From positions 310,001-374,000 of the forward strand of contig NZ_QZWI01000001.1 of the NCBI RefSeq assembly GCF_003614975.1: DNA of 64,000 nt, read 5' to 3'. A program made the translations under genes and the position numbers. This document shows, piece by piece, positions 27,272 through 39,459 of this stretch. The notes beneath the pieces were generated by a model. It was not told where the DNA came from, did not search any database, and worked only from the letters and a program-made list of their open reading frames with translations. Positions within the stretch are counted from its first letter, which is position 1; each line of letters begins with the position of its first letter. Origin of the DNA: Rahnella bruchi (GTDB taxonomy: Bacteria > Pseudomonadota > Gammaproteobacteria > Enterobacterales > Enterobacteriaceae).

Positions 27272-27301
27272 TTGTCATGCCCGTCAGCACGGGCATGACA
27301 A
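27272..27301. repeat. Perfect 13-bp hairpin between convergent genes
   Basis: TTGTCATGCCCGT (27272-27284) pairs exactly with ACGGGCATGACAA (27289-27301) around CAGC, between yobH (plus) and a small minus-strand gene. There is no T-run on either side; it may still end both transcripts or protect their 3' ends. Confidence 0.65.
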
Positions 27302-27308
27302 TGATTGA

Positions 27309-27554
27309 TCAGCTGTCGTGCTTAGTGAATTTCAATTCTATTAATGAAATCGCTTTTTCAATTGCACGTTTAGTCACCGGATCCGCACCTGCCGGATGCT
27401 TGCTGAAATCAATGCTTTTCAGTTGATGTGACATCTTTTCGCGCACTTCTGCTGGCGCAATAATTTCAATCACATCCAGAATTTGCTTAATCACCAGTTG
27501 GCATGCCACCAGATCAGATTCGATTTCCTGTTCTCTGTTTAAAGATTCAGACAT
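27309..27554 (-). CDS. Small helical protein (unrecognised)
   Basis: 81-aa soluble protein, predicted almost entirely alpha-helical, with a strong ribosome site (GGGAGG, 8 nt before ATG 27554). It begins [20 protein letters not shown] and contains [16 protein letters not shown] and [15 protein letters not shown]. It resembles the many short four-helix or coiled-coil DUF proteins of enterobacteria, such as the DUF2594 type, but I cannot place it firmly. Single gene, convergent with yobH. Confidence 0.65.
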   Translation of the reverse strand: MSESLNREQEIESDLVACQLVIKQILDVIEIIAPAEVREKMSHQLKSIDFSKHPAGADPVTKRAIEKAISLIELKFTKHDS

Positions 27555-27755
27555 GAGCTGTTCCTCCCATTAGGTCATTCATAAAAATTATGGTCGCGAG
27601 GATATCATGCCCTTTATGGAAATTCTCTTTTCCGCCATTTCTGCTCTCTCCCCTACTTTTCAACCGGACAAATATCCAGCAAACGCACGCTCTTACATTT
27701 TGTTACGGGCACATTAGTTCTATGCTTAATACGATGACAAAAAAGGAGGCGCGCT

Positions 27756-27947
27756 ATGTTCGCTCTAGTTTTGACCATTTGTTATCTGGGAGGAGGATGT
27801 GAAGACCTGGTGGTGGATGCCTTTAACACTCAGAAACAATGCACCGTTGCAATGCACCAACAGGGCTTGCGGCAGGCTGGCTGCTATCCGATAGAAGATT
27901 TTATTGATGGCTATTGGATCCCGGCGCACGAAAATGCCGATTTCTGA
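27756..27947 (+). CDS. yebW: YebW, DUF1482 small protein
   Basis: 63-aa protein nearly collinear with E. coli YebW: it begins MFALVLTICYLGGGCEDLVV and contains the end segment PIEDFIDGYWIPAHENADF. Four cysteines are conserved. The family (DUF1482) also occurs in lambdoid prophages. AAAGGAGG precedes ATG 27756. Function unknown. Confidence 0.88.
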   Translation: MFALVLTICYLGGGCEDLVVDAFNTQKQCTVAMHQQGLRQAGCYPIEDFIDGYWIPAHENADF

Positions 27948-28074
27948 CCCACTGTGTGGTCTTTCACAGAGTAATAACAAAAGTCTCATAAAGATTGCTA
28001 AAGTGCCCGAACAAAGGTATGAATACCCTGTTAATCATTGATATTTAACCATATTGACAGGGCAGGAAATGGCA

Positions 28075-29715
28075 ATGACGATACGTAAAACTTATGGAAG
28101 CTTTAAAAAAATTCCTCTCACGCTTCTTCTCTCTTCCACCTTTATGGCTTCATTTACCACTTACGCTGCGACCGTTCCCGCGGGTGTAGAGCTGGCGGCC
28201 AAACAGGAAATCACCCGCAACAATGGCAGTGAACCGGCATCTCTTGATCCGCATAAAGTGGAAAGTGATGTGGAATTCAACATCCTCAGCGATTTGTTTG
28301 CCGGCCTGGTGACTATCGACAGCAAGGGCGATGCTCAGCCATCCCTTGCCGTCAGTTGGGAAACCAAAGATAACAAAACCTGGGTTTTCCATTTACGCCC
28401 AGGCATTGTCTGGTCGGATGGCTCGCCTATTACTGCGCAGGATGTGGTCTTCAGCTGGCAACGCCTGATTGATCCTAAAACCGCTTCCCCGTATGAAAGC
28501 TATCTCGGCAGCATGCATGTGCTGAATGCCGCAGATATCATTGACGGCAAAAAGCCCGCCGATCAGTTAGGGATCAAAGCGCTGGATAAACAAACGCTGG
28601 AAATCACACTCGATCAGCCACTCTCTTACTTCCTCGGTATGCTGGCGCACCCTTCCCTTTCGCCGATCAGTCAGGCAGAACTGGAGAAGTACGGTGATAA
28701 GTGGACACAGCCGGGAAATCTGGTCAGCAGTGGTCCTTTCAAGCTTGATACGTGGACAGTCAACGAACGCATCACCGCTGTACGCAACGCGAACTACTGG
28801 GATAACGCGCATACGGTCATTAATAAAGTGACGTATTTGCCGATAGCTTCAGGTACTGCCGATGTAAACCGCTATAAAGCCGGTGAAATCGACATCACGT
28901 ATACTGTGCCTTCGCCGCTCTTTGCCTCGCTGAAAAAAGAGCTGGGCTCACAAGTTCACGTCAGCCCTTATCTCGCCGTCTATTACTATGCCATGAACAC
29001 GCAAAAGCCGCCGTTCAACGATGTGCGCGTGCGTAAAGCGCTGAATCTGGCAATTGATAAGTCGATCATTGCCGATAAAGTGTTAGCCCAGGGGCAGATT
29101 CCCGCGTGGCATTTATCGCCGGATAACACCGGAGGCTTTACTTTCGCCAAACCAAAAGAAGCCAGCCTGACGCAAAACCAGCGTAATGCAGAAGCTAAAA
29201 AGTTGCTTACCGAGGCCGGTTTCGGCCCGGATCATCCGCTGAAATTTAATCTGCTCTACAACACCTCTGAATCACATCAGCGCATTGCGATTGCCGCGGC
29301 GTCAATGTGGAAAAAGAATCTGGGTGTGGACGCTGTTTTACAAAATCAGGAATGGAAAACCATGCTCGATACCATGCATCAGGGAGCGTATGAAGTCGTG
29401 CGTTACGCCTGGATTGCGGACTATAACGAGCCTTCCACTTTCCTGAATACGTTGCGTACCGGCAACAGCGAAAATACGCCAAAATTCAGTAATGCGTCTT
29501 ATGACCAGGCACTGAATGATGCGCTGAAAGCCACGGATAAAGCCGACGTCGGCAAAGCCTATCAGCAGGCAGAGCAGATACTGATTGAACAATCGCCGGT
29601 GATTCCGCTGTATCACTATGTCAGCGCGCGTCTGGTAAAACCGTATGTGGGTGGTTTCTACGACAGCCCGCTTAATTACATTTACACCAAAGATTTGTAC
29701 GTAATTAAGCATTAA
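28075..29715 (+). CDS. Solitary OppA/MppA-type oligopeptide-binding protein
   Basis: Periplasmic ABC-transporter solute-binding protein of family 5, about 547 aa. Signal peptide with a basic start (MTIRKTYGSFKK) and cleavage near TYAA-TV. Family motifs: NNGSEPASLDPHKVES, WVFHLRPGIVWSDGSPITAQDV, KWTQPGNLVSSGPFKLDTW, PPFNDVRVRKALNLAIDKS and the C-terminal VSARLVKPYVGG. ATG 28075 has AGGA at 7-nt spacing; ATG 28069 is also possible. No permease or ATPase genes are adjacent, so it probably feeds the Opp system encoded elsewhere, as E. coli MppA does for murein tripeptide. OppA and MppA cannot be told apart by eye. A hairpin follows at 29729-29757. Confidence 0.85.
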   Translation: MTIRKTYGSFKKIPLTLLLSSTFMASFTTYAATVPAGVELAAKQEITRNNGSEPASLDPHKVESDVEFNILSDLFAGLVTIDSKGDAQPSLAVSWETKDNKTWVFHLRPGIVWSDGSPITAQDVVFSWQRLIDPKTASPYESYLGSMHVLNAADIIDGKKPADQLGIKALDKQTLEITLDQPLSYFLGMLAHPSLSPISQAELEKYGDKWTQPGNLVSSGPFKLDTWTVNERITAVRNANYWDNAHTVINKVTYLPIASGTADVNRYKAGEIDITYTVPSPLFASLKKELGSQVHVSPYLAVYYYAMNTQKPPFNDVRVRKALNLAIDKSIIADKVLAQGQIPAWHLSPDNTGGFTFAKPKEASLTQNQRNAEAKKLLTEAGFGPDHPLKFNLLYNTSESHQRIAIAAASMWKKNLGVDAVLQNQEWKTMLDTMHQGAYEVVRYAWIADYNEPSTFLNTLRTGNSENTPKFSNASYDQALNDALKATDKADVGKAYQQAEQILIEQSPVIPLYHYVSARLVKPYVGGFYDSPLNYIYTKDLYVIKH

Positions 29716-29728
29716 AAGCAGAATATTT

Positions 29729-29757
29729 CTCCTTCCGGTCACACTTAACGGAAGGAG
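29729..29757. repeat. Hairpin downstream of the oligopeptide-binding protein gene
   Basis: CTCCTTCCG (29729-29737) and CGGAAGGAG (29749-29757) form a 9-bp stem with an 11-nt loop, 14 bp after the stop. No T-run is present. Confidence 0.5.
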
Positions 29758-29865
29758 GAATAATCCCCCGCAGCTCTGCCGGTTGCCTCCCCGCCTCCCT
29801 CATCAGACTTGCCACACGCCACTCAGATGGTAGATTGTACGTAAATCACACAAACGGGAGCTGTT

Positions 29866-30081
29866 ATGAAATTCTCGGAAAGTGAGATCCAACCGCTTTG
29901 GGATGAAGTCGCGCGCATTATCGGTGATGGCGTGATTCAGATGCGCCACAGAGGTGAGCCGTTAAGTGCCGATGCGCTGATTGGGTATCTCGATGAACAA
30001 CTGGTCACGGCAACCGGCGTCCAGCGGCGCATTCTGCTCGGCGCGGCGATAAATATGCTCAAAACGGATCGTCGTTCCTGA
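29866..30081 (+). CDS. Small YmgB/AriR-like protein (tentative)
   Basis: 71-aa helical protein beginning MKFSESEIQPLWDEVARIIG, with GVIQMRHRGEPLSADALIGY and QRRILLGAAINMLK. The layout (helix, then GEPLS, then a helix pair) resembles the biofilm and acid-resistance proteins of the YmgB/AriR group, but that is a weak similarity from memory. GGGAG lies 6 nt before ATG 29866. Single gene between the peptide-binding protein gene and a small minus-strand gene. Confidence 0.55.
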   Translation: MKFSESEIQPLWDEVARIIGDGVIQMRHRGEPLSADALIGYLDEQLVTATGVQRRILLGAAINMLKTDRRS

Positions 30082-30175
30082 CTTAAAACCCGCATTTACA
30101 GACGGATATTCCAGACATACAAAAGCCTCGCGACCTTTTCGAGCAACGAGTCGTTTATCGATCATCAGCCTGCTC

Positions 30176-30463
30176 TTATTTGGATTGCGCCGCACGTCCC
30201 TGCGCAAATAAGAATATGCGCTGCGTAATGTCATCTGCGCCGAGAATATTTCCCTTTTGCTCCAGACTGGCTTTGGCATAAGCCACATCATGCGCCTGAT
30301 CAACCATGCTGATCACCTTGTCGCGCGTGGGCTTATCCAGGATCCCCAGTAATGTCGTCAGAATGGCCTGATAGGCATTTGAGGCATAAGTCAGTTGTCT
30401 TTCACGTTGTTCCAGCGCGTCAATGCGAACCATCAGGGCCTGCAATTGTTCTTGATGCGTCAT
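30176..30463 (-). CDS. Small coiled-coil protein (unrecognised)
   Basis: 95-aa protein from ATG 30463, with AAGGA 7 nt upstream; an upstream frame to 30481 lacks a ribosome site. It begins MTHQEQLQALMVRIDALEQR, a likely coiled coil, and ends with a basic, glutamine-containing tail (FAQGRAAQSK). I do not recognise the family. Its length and helical content resemble the 27309-27554 product, but the sequences do not align by eye. Confidence 0.55.
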   Translation of the reverse strand: MTHQEQLQALMVRIDALEQRERQLTYASNAYQAILTTLLGILDKPTRDKVISMVDQAHDVAYAKASLEQKGNILGADDITQRIFLFAQGRAAQSK

Positions 30464-30788
30464 AGCGGCATCCTTCTTCACGGGTGGAAAATAACCGGAG
30501 ACAGCGAAGTAAGAAAATCTCCGCCGGTTACTGACATTAAGTTTAGCAGAGTTAAAAAAGGGAGATGTTGAACGCGGATGACCAGCAATGTAAACCGTTG
30601 TTCAATGAGCCGTTAATCCCCAGTGCAGATGTAACCGTTGCTTAACTCAAACGACCGCCTGCGTCGGGCTTCTCATGGCGCGATGCGTAACACTGGCAGT
30701 ACCTGCTTACAGATAGCAAAAGGACAGCCAGCTATCTGATATGACATTTTCTGCCACAGCATTATTTGTTCATTTCGGGAGAGATCAG
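30464..30788. other. 325-bp gap with no supported gene
   Basis: It holds the leader of the minus-strand small gene and the upstream region of the glycine-zipper gene. A frame starting at 30741 merely extends that gene upstream and lacks a ribosome site. I see no RNA gene or repeat here. Confidence 0.5.
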
Positions 30789-31010
30789 GTGAAAAAAGCG
30801 GTTCTGGTTCTGGGGATATCGATGGCAATGGCGGGCATGCTTTTGATGAGTTCACTGGCGCAGGCAGAAGGCTGTTTGAAAGGTGCGGTAGTCGGTGGCG
30901 TTGCAGGTCATCTGAAACATCACGCCGTCATCGGGGCCGTAGCAGGATGTGCCATCGGGCATCATCTGGCCGCACAGGCAAAGAAACAACAGGCGGCAAC
31001 CGGTAAATAA
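30789..31010 (+). CDS. Small exported glycine-zipper protein
   Basis: 73-aa protein from GTG 30789 (GGGAGA 6 nt upstream). Signal peptide VKKAVLVLGISMAMAGMLLM with cleavage near AQA-EG; mature part of about 48 residues with two glycine-zipper segments (GAVVGGVAGH, GAVAGCAIGHH), two cysteines and several histidines (KHHAV, GHHLAA). Such proteins insert in or associate with the cell envelope; the His content might allow metal binding, which is speculative. The last residue group is basic and Gln-rich. Confidence 0.7.
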   Translation: MKKAVLVLGISMAMAGMLLMSSLAQAEGCLKGAVVGGVAGHLKHHAVIGAVAGCAIGHHLAAQAKKQQAATGK

Positions 31011-31014
31011 TCCT

Positions 31015-31037
31015 GTCAGGGCAGACAATGCCCTGAC
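31015..31037. terminator. Hairpin between the glycine-zipper gene and the GGDEF gene
   Basis: GTCAGGGCA (31015-31023) pairs perfectly with TGCCCTGAC (31029-31037) around GACAA, between two convergent stop codons. It lacks a clear T-run. Confidence 0.55.
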
Positions 31038-31048
31038 GGACTAAAACG

Positions 31049-32629
31049 TTATTCCGGCCCGACAACCACGCGGTTACGCCCTTCCTGCTTGGCTTTATAT
31101 AATGCCTCATCGGCTCGTTTGAGTGACGTCTCCGGTTCGCCCTGCTGCTGATTCCAGTATGAAACACCTAATGAAATTGTGATCGGGCGGATCCCCGGCA
31201 GTACCAGTGTTTCCACGTTCTGACGCAGGCGTTCTGCAATCATTTGTGCCTCTGCCAGGGTGGTATCCGGCAGCAACACCAGAAACTCTTCCCCGCCCAC
31301 GCGGCACAAAATGTCACTTTCACGGGCGTTATGACGGATTTGTTCAGCCAGTGATTTGATCACTTCATCACCGGTATCATGGCCGTAGGAATCATTGATC
31401 GTCTTAAAGTGATCGATATCCAACGCAATGGCAGAAAACTGCTGACGCATCTGCACCACAGATTCCATCGCCATCGCCAGCCCGCGCCGGTTAAAAAGCC
31501 CTGTCATCGGATCGGTCTGCGTCTCGAATTTCAGTTTGCCGATTTTCTTCTGCAATAAATTAATGCCGATCAGCAACGCTCGTTTGAGCTGGTTCGACTC
31601 GAAATACCAGGACGGAATTTCGCGGATGTTGGTAGAAATATCCGGTTTATCCATTTCGTTCGCACTGCGCGCCAGTAACCAAAGCGGACGTGCGATCATT
31701 CGGGAGAACAGCCAGACACACATCAGGGTCAACAGCGCCAGCGGCGTCAGGTGCTTGAGCACTTTGACCATCAGCCCCTCGAGCGGTTTGAGAGTGGAAT
31801 CAGTTGGCCGCTGAGTAATAATTTCCCAGCCCGATGAAGGAACAACGGCGTAACCGGCGAGCATGTTCTGCCCCGCCAGATTAGTGACCATCAGGCTACC
31901 GTTGGATTCTTTTCTGGCGGCTTCGGTCAGCGGACGGGGCTTCACCACTTCTCCGATGCGATAGGCATCCGGGTGATAGAGAATACGTCGCTCTTTATCA
32001 AGCACGGCAATATAAGAACCGTCACGATAATAATGCTCGCCCAGCAGCTCATTTAAAATGCTCTTCTGCCGCAGGTAAATGGTGCCTGCGATATACCCCA
32101 GGTATTTGCCCTCAGCCGTGATAACCGGCGTCGAAATTACAATCACCAGATTCTGAGCCGCTGAGATATAGGGCTGACTGATGAGCGGACGCCGTTCATT
32201 CAGCGCCTGAATAGCGCCGGGGGTATTCAGGATATGGCCCACCAGTTGCAGGCTGTCAGGTGACGTCGCCAGGATCCGCCCTTGTACATTGGTTAGCACC
32301 ACGGAGTTAAAGCTGTCAGTCTGGTATTTGAGTCGTGCAGTTTCAGATTGCAGAACAGCAGGATCGTCAAAATGTCTCGCCGCGATCACACTGCTGTAGG
32401 CAAGCTGTTTCTGCATACTTTTTAGAAACTGTTCGGTGCTGGCTGCCAGTTTCGTCGCGTAAACGCGGTTCTCTTCGAGCGTATTGTCGATAAGTAACTG
32501 GCGCTGAACACGATAGCTGGCATAAAAGCTGTTGGCGAGTGTCACAAAGGCGCTCATCACGGCTAAAATCAGGATCAGGCGGCGCAGATCAATACGGAAC
32601 AGAGAGCTTGAAAGGAGTGAGCGCAACAA
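31049..32629 (-). CDS. Membrane diguanylate cyclase with dCache sensor
   Basis: 526-aa c-di-GMP synthase. Transmembrane helix at about 17-36, periplasmic dCache-type sensor domain (about 40-285), second helix at about 291-309 (LKHLTPLALLTLMCVWLFSR), short linker, and a GGDEF domain (about 370-526). The active site is GGEEF at 445-449. An inhibitory I-site RESD lies at 436-439, exactly five residues before it, so the enzyme should be active and feedback-inhibited. LDIDHFKTINDSYGHDTGD is intact. The general architecture resembles E. coli DgcJ (YeaJ) but identity is not claimed. The ligand of the sensor is unknown. Confidence 0.9.
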   Translation of the reverse strand: MLRSLLSSSLFRIDLRRLILILAVMSAFVTLANSFYASYRVQRQLLIDNTLEENRVYATKLAASTEQFLKSMQKQLAYSSVIAARHFDDPAVLQSETARLKYQTDSFNSVVLTNVQGRILATSPDSLQLVGHILNTPGAIQALNERRPLISQPYISAAQNLVIVISTPVITAEGKYLGYIAGTIYLRQKSILNELLGEHYYRDGSYIAVLDKERRILYHPDAYRIGEVVKPRPLTEAARKESNGSLMVTNLAGQNMLAGYAVVPSSGWEIITQRPTDSTLKPLEGLMVKVLKHLTPLALLTLMCVWLFSRMIARPLWLLARSANEMDKPDISTNIREIPSWYFESNQLKRALLIGINLLQKKIGKLKFETQTDPMTGLFNRRGLAMAMESVVQMRQQFSAIALDIDHFKTINDSYGHDTGDEVIKSLAEQIRHNARESDILCRVGGEEFLVLLPDTTLAEAQMIAERLRQNVETLVLPGIRPITISLGVSYWNQQQGEPETSLKRADEALYKAKQEGRNRVVVGPE

Positions 32630-32930
32630 AAAGTCATTCCTGTGGTAAAAAGTGGCTCATATGTAACACCACAGCCCCCGATGCACAATAAGGCCGAAAA
32701 AATAAACTATTATCCGTCTGAATCCGCAGCAAAAAAATGTACCTAGTGTCAGGCGACTTAAATCAAATTGTTGATATTGATATTTTTTTAACGCAAATTT
32801 TTCAGCCTCTCTCCCTTCCACTTTTCCCGTCATACCGGCCCCTGAACACACTATTAACTTGCGGTAAGTCATTGCCTGAATAATCGCTATATGATTTATT
32901 ACATAGCGCTTATTTGGAGAGGATTGTGAA
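32630..32930. other. Divergent gap between the GGDEF gene and yghW
   Basis: About 300 bp, AT-rich, holding the two divergent promoters and the GGAGAGG ribosome site of yghW. No gene or repeat is supported. Confidence 0.5.
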
Positions 32931-33257
32931 ATGCAAAACCACTTTGGGAAAGGGCTAAAGGCGGGACTTTCAGCCAAAAGTGCATGGCCAGCATCAAAGG
33001 TTTCAGGCTATTGCGAGGAATATTTGCGCGGCTTTGTATTAGGCTATGCCCATAATCAGGCTCAGATTACCGGAGATGATAATACTGCTGCTTTTGAAGC
33101 CGGGGTAATATCCCGAAACTACAGCCTGGATAAAGATCTGGTGGCTGAGTTTTTTTCCGCCAGCGCCAGCCACCCGTCGAGGGCATTTTTTCTGGTCGGC
33201 TACGAGGGCATTGCCCGCAACGACGGGGATACTTTGACGCAAAAAACCGTCAGTTAA
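32931..33257 (+). CDS. yghW: YghW-like protein, DUF2623
   Basis: 108-aa soluble protein. MQNHFGKGLKAGLSAKSA, YCEEYLRGFVLGYAHNQA, FEAGVISRNYSLDKDLVAEF and the late FFLVGYEG align with E. coli YghW ([49 protein letters not shown]). Function unknown. GGAGAGG lies 8 nt before ATG 32931. In E. coli yghW is at another locus. Convergent with icd across a shared hairpin. Confidence 0.82.
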   Translation: MQNHFGKGLKAGLSAKSAWPASKVSGYCEEYLRGFVLGYAHNQAQITGDDNTAAFEAGVISRNYSLDKDLVAEFFSASASHPSRAFFLVGYEGIARNDGDTLTQKTVS

Positions 33258-33265
33258 TCCCGAAC

Positions 33266-33294
33266 ATAAAAAACGGAGGCATTAAGCCTCCGTT
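33266..33294 (-). terminator. icd terminator
   Basis: AACGGAGGC (33272-33280) and GCCTCCGTT (33286-33294) around ATTAA, with an A-run at the left that reads as a U-run on the minus strand. It may also act for yghW. Confidence 0.82.
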
Positions 33295-33315
33295 GATTCT
33301 TCAACAATATCGCAA

Positions 33316-34569
33316 TTACATATTTGCGATCATGTCGTCGGCAAACTCGCTACATTTGCGCAGCTTAGCGCCTTCCATCAGACGTTCGAAATCGTAAGTC
33401 ACAGTTTTATTGGCAATAGCGCCTTCCATGCCTTTGACGATCAGGTCTGCGGCTTCGAACCATTCCATGTGACGCAGCATCATTTCTGCGGACAGGATGA
33501 TTGAACCTGGGTTAACTTTGTCCTGACCGGCATATTTCGGTGCAGTACCGTGAGTTGCTTCGAACAGTGCACAATCAGAACCGATGTTTGCGCCCGGTGC
33601 GATGCCGATGCCGCCAACCTGCGCCGCCAGGGCGTCGGAGATGTAGTCACCGTTCAGGTTCATACAAGCGATGACGTCGTATTCAGCAGGACGCAGCAGG
33701 ATTTGTTGCAGGAACGCATCCGCAATTACGTCTTTAATGATGATGTCTTTGCCGTTGTTCGGGTTCTTGATTTTCACCCACGGGCCGCCGTCGATCAACT
33801 CACCGCCGAACTCTTCGCGCGCCAGCTGGTAGCCCCAATCCTTGAAGGCACCTTCGGTGAACTTCATGATGTTGCCTTTGTGAACCAGAGTCAGTGAATC
33901 ACGATCGTTGGTGATGGTGTATTCAATCGCAGCGCGAACCAGACGCTTGGTACCTTCTTCGGAGCAAGGCTTGATACCGATACCGCAATCTTGTGGGAAA
34001 CGGATTTTCTTCACGCCCATTTCGTCTTGCAGGAATTTGATCACTTTATCTGCTTCAGCAGAACCGGCTTTCCACTCGATACCTGCATAGATATCTTCGG
34101 AGTTTTCACGGAAGATAACCATGTCTGTGTCTTCAGGACGTTTAACCGGGCTTGGTGTGCCGGTGTAATAACGAACCGGACGCAGGCAGATATACAAGTC
34201 GAGTTGCTGGCGAAGTGCCACGTTCAGGGAACGAATGCCGCCGCCAACCGGAGTTGTCAGTGGACCTTTGATAGCAACACGGTAATCACGGATCAGGTCC
34301 AGAGTTTCTTCTGGCAGCCATACGTCCTTGCCGTACAGTTCTACGGATTTCTCGCCGGTGTAGATTTCCATCCAGGAGATTTTACGCTCGCCTTTATAGG
34401 CTTTCTGAACAGCCGCATCAACGACTTTGATCATAGCTGGCGTTACGTCAACACCGATGCCATCACCTTCGATAAATGGGATAACAGGATTATTAGGAAT
34501 GACCAGTTTACCCTGAGCGTCTACTGTAATCTTTTTACCTTCAGCCGGAACAACTACTTTGCTTTCCAT
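33316..34569 (-). CDS. icd: NADP-dependent isocitrate dehydrogenase
   Basis: TCA-cycle enzyme converting isocitrate to 2-oxoglutarate. ATG 34569 (AGGAGAGG 3 nt upstream) gives 417 aa starting [14 protein letters not shown] as in E. coli (416 aa). Substrate residues are in [13 protein letters not shown]; Ser114 here equals Ser113 of E. coli, the target of AceK kinase/phosphatase. The NADP site [17 protein letters not shown] is intact. No sign of phage integration at the 3' end, a known attachment site in E. coli. Confidence 0.98.
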   Translation of the reverse strand: MESKVVVPAEGKKITVDAQGKLVIPNNPVIPFIEGDGIGVDVTPAMIKVVDAAVQKAYKGERKISWMEIYTGEKSVELYGKDVWLPEETLDLIRDYRVAIKGPLTTPVGGGIRSLNVALRQQLDLYICLRPVRYYTGTPSPVKRPEDTDMVIFRENSEDIYAGIEWKAGSAEADKVIKFLQDEMGVKKIRFPQDCGIGIKPCSEEGTKRLVRAAIEYTITNDRDSLTLVHKGNIMKFTEGAFKDWGYQLAREEFGGELIDGGPWVKIKNPNNGKDIIIKDVIADAFLQQILLRPAEYDVIACMNLNGDYISDALAAQVGGIGIAPGANIGSDCALFEATHGTAPKYAGQDKVNPGSIILSAEMMLRHMEWFEAADLIVKGMEGAIANKTVTYDFERLMEGAKLRKCSEFADDMIANM

Positions 34570-34695
34570 TAACCTCTCCTTCGAGCGCATTTTTGTTAAA
34601 AATTTGTAAGATGCCGGACGATATTACTCGAATATTTCTCGCTAGCCAATCCGAAACATTTTTCAAGTATAATGCGCTAATTCTCTCTAACTTCA

Positions 34696-35328
34696 ATGCC
34701 TATGAACCCGCTATCTTTTAAAAATCACAACGTTAAACGTTTCAGCAAAAGGCCTGCCAAAGAACAATCTGCCCCAAAGGGGCCGAGAAAGGTGATTCTT
34801 TTCAATAAACCGTTTGATGTCCTGCCCCAATTCACTGACGAGGCAGGTCGGGCGACACTTAAAGATTACATTTCGTTAACAGATGTTTATGCAGCAGGCC
34901 GTCTGGATCGCGACAGCGAAGGTTTGCTGGTACTCACCAACGATGGCAAACTGCAGGCTGCGCTGACCCAGCCGGGCAAACGCACCGGAAAGATCTATTA
35001 TGTTCAGGTCGAGGGTGAACCGGATGACGCCGCAGTGAAAGCTCTGCGCGAAGGCATCACGTTAAAAGACGGTCCGACATTGCCTGCAGGCGCGGAAATT
35101 GTCGATGAGCCTGAATGGTTATGGGCACGTAATCCGCCAATCCGCGAGCGCAAAGCTATTCCGACTGCGTGGTTGAAAATCACGTTATACGAGGGAAGAA
35201 ACCGTCAGGTGCGCCGCATGACCGCTCATGTCGGATTCCCGACGCTGCGCCTGATTCGCTTCAGTATGGGCGAATACACCCTCGGCGACTTACAACCCGG
35301 CCAATGGAAGGAGATTCCACATGTTTAA
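34696..35328 (+). CDS. rluE: 23S rRNA pseudouridine-2457 synthase
   Basis: RsuA-type pseudouridine synthase without an S4 domain, 210 aa. Catalytic aspartate in [19 protein letters not shown]; other family motifs are [34 protein letters not shown] and [23 protein letters not shown] 34696, with a second ATG two codons later. Divergent from icd and overlapping nudJ by 8 nt, as in the E. coli arrangement. Confidence 0.94.
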   Translation: MPMNPLSFKNHNVKRFSKRPAKEQSAPKGPRKVILFNKPFDVLPQFTDEAGRATLKDYISLTDVYAAGRLDRDSEGLLVLTNDGKLQAALTQPGKRTGKIYYVQVEGEPDDAAVKALREGITLKDGPTLPAGAEIVDEPEWLWARNPPIRERKAIPTAWLKITLYEGRNRQVRRMTAHVGFPTLRLIRFSMGEYTLGDLQPGQWKEIPHV

Positions 35329-35767
35329 ACCGCACGTTACCGTCGCCTGTATCGTTCAGGCACAGGGAAAGTTTCTGGTTGTCGAAGAAACCATTCACGG
35401 CAAAGTTACCTGGAATCAGCCTGCCGGCCATCTCGAAGCCGATGAAACCTTAGTCAGCGCTGCAAAACGTGAGCTGTATGAAGAAACAGGTATCCGCGCC
35501 GAGCCGCAATTTTTTCTCGGTTTGCATCAGTGGCAAGCGCCGGACGCCACGCCGTTCCTGCGTTTCGCCTTTGTGATCGACCTGCCTGAAATGTTGGAAA
35601 CCGCACCACAGGATGATGATATTGACCGTTGCCGCTGGGTGACTGCCGAAGAAATTATTGGCTCTGCGCAACTTCGCTCGCCGCTGGTGGCGGAAAGCAT
35701 TCGTTGTTACCAGCAGTCGCCGCGTTATCCCCTGGAAATTCTGCACAATTTCAATCTGCCTGAATAA
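35321..35767 (+). CDS. nudJ: Nudix phosphatase NudJ
   Basis: 148-aa Nudix hydrolase; E. coli NudJ removes phosphate from nucleoside di- and triphosphates and from HMP-PP. The Nudix box [20 protein letters not shown] (about residues 37-56) is complete. It starts at ATG 35321 within the end of rluE; GGAG lies 9 nt upstream, in the rluE coding region. The 3' side has a two-part hairpin. Confidence 0.94.
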   Translation: MFKPHVTVACIVQAQGKFLVVEETIHGKVTWNQPAGHLEADETLVSAAKRELYEETGIRAEPQFFLGLHQWQAPDATPFLRFAFVIDLPEMLETAPQDDDIDRCRWVTAEEIIGSAQLRSPLVAESIRCYQQSPRYPLEILHNFNLPE

Positions 35768-35776
35768 ATCCCCCTT

Positions 35777-35817
35777 CCGGTTGTCGCCACGCTGTGAATC
35801 AGCGATGCAGCAACCGG
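35777..35817. repeat. Nested hairpin downstream of nudJ
   Basis: Outer stem CCGGTTG/CAACCGG (35777-35783 with 35811-35817) encloses an inner stem CGCTG/CAGCG (35790-35794 with 35800-35804). There is no T-run. It lies 10 bp after the nudJ stop. Confidence 0.5.
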
Positions 35818-35993
35818 CCTGACGTGATAAAATTTTGCGCTTCACGATTTACCTCGCGTGAAATTCTAGTAAAGCAGTACCTCTCTGTTCGGGTTTCTGT
35901 GGTGTTGGGTTTTCTGTAATGTCTGAGTTGCGCGCGGCCTTCATCCTCGTGGGACAAGCATCAGAAAAAGCACCGTCAGTACCGGGCAATTAA

Positions 35994-37124
<1,131 letters not shown>

Positions 37125-37149
37125 TACTCGGTAAATATATCGTTGAATA

Positions 37150-37180
37150 CGGGACGCTTTCGGGCGTCCCGCGTTATTTC
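37150..37180 (+). terminator. Probable mnmA terminator
   Basis: CGGGACGC (37150-37157) and GCGTCCCG (37164-37171) form an 8-bp stem, followed by the T-rich CGTTATTTC. Confidence 0.6.
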
Positions 37181-37314
37181 TGCCCGACTGTGATGCTCTG
37201 CATTGATTCCGAACTGTGTTTAGAAGCAGTTTTATGGCATGATCTGTCGCCATGAATTTGGGCTATTTCATTGTCACTGCGTCTCATCGTTTCAAAACGC
37301 TTACAGGAGTAAAC

Positions 37315-39335
<2,021 letters not shown>

Positions 39336-39352
39336 GTTTTAACTCTGCACGT

Positions 39353-39386
39353 AAAAAGGCGACCTCCGGGTCGCCTTTGTTTTTTC
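39353..39386 (+). terminator. purB terminator
   Basis: AAAGGCGACC/GGTCGCCTTT (39355-39364 with 39369-39378), loop TCCG, followed by GTTTTTT. Confidence 0.9.
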
Positions 39387-39418
39387 TGCGTAAAATGTCA
39401 CTGCAAAAAATCTGCTTC

Positions 39419-39433
39419 CCTCTAAAATAGAGG
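39419..39433 (+). promoter_or_regulatory. Palindrome at the yegW-type promoter
   Basis: CCTCTA-AAA-TAGAGG is a perfect 6-bp inverted repeat, 26 bp upstream of the GntR gene and overlapping a possible -10 (TAAAAT). It is a plausible autoregulatory operator; no direct proof. Confidence 0.4.
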
Positions 39434-39459
39434 CCATTACCGCAATCCGGAAAACGCCA

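Noticed and set aside
33316-33420. Phage attachment site at the icd 3' end
   Set aside because: Some lambdoid phages use icd, but the 3' end is intact, followed by its own terminator, with no integrase or duplicated icd end nearby.
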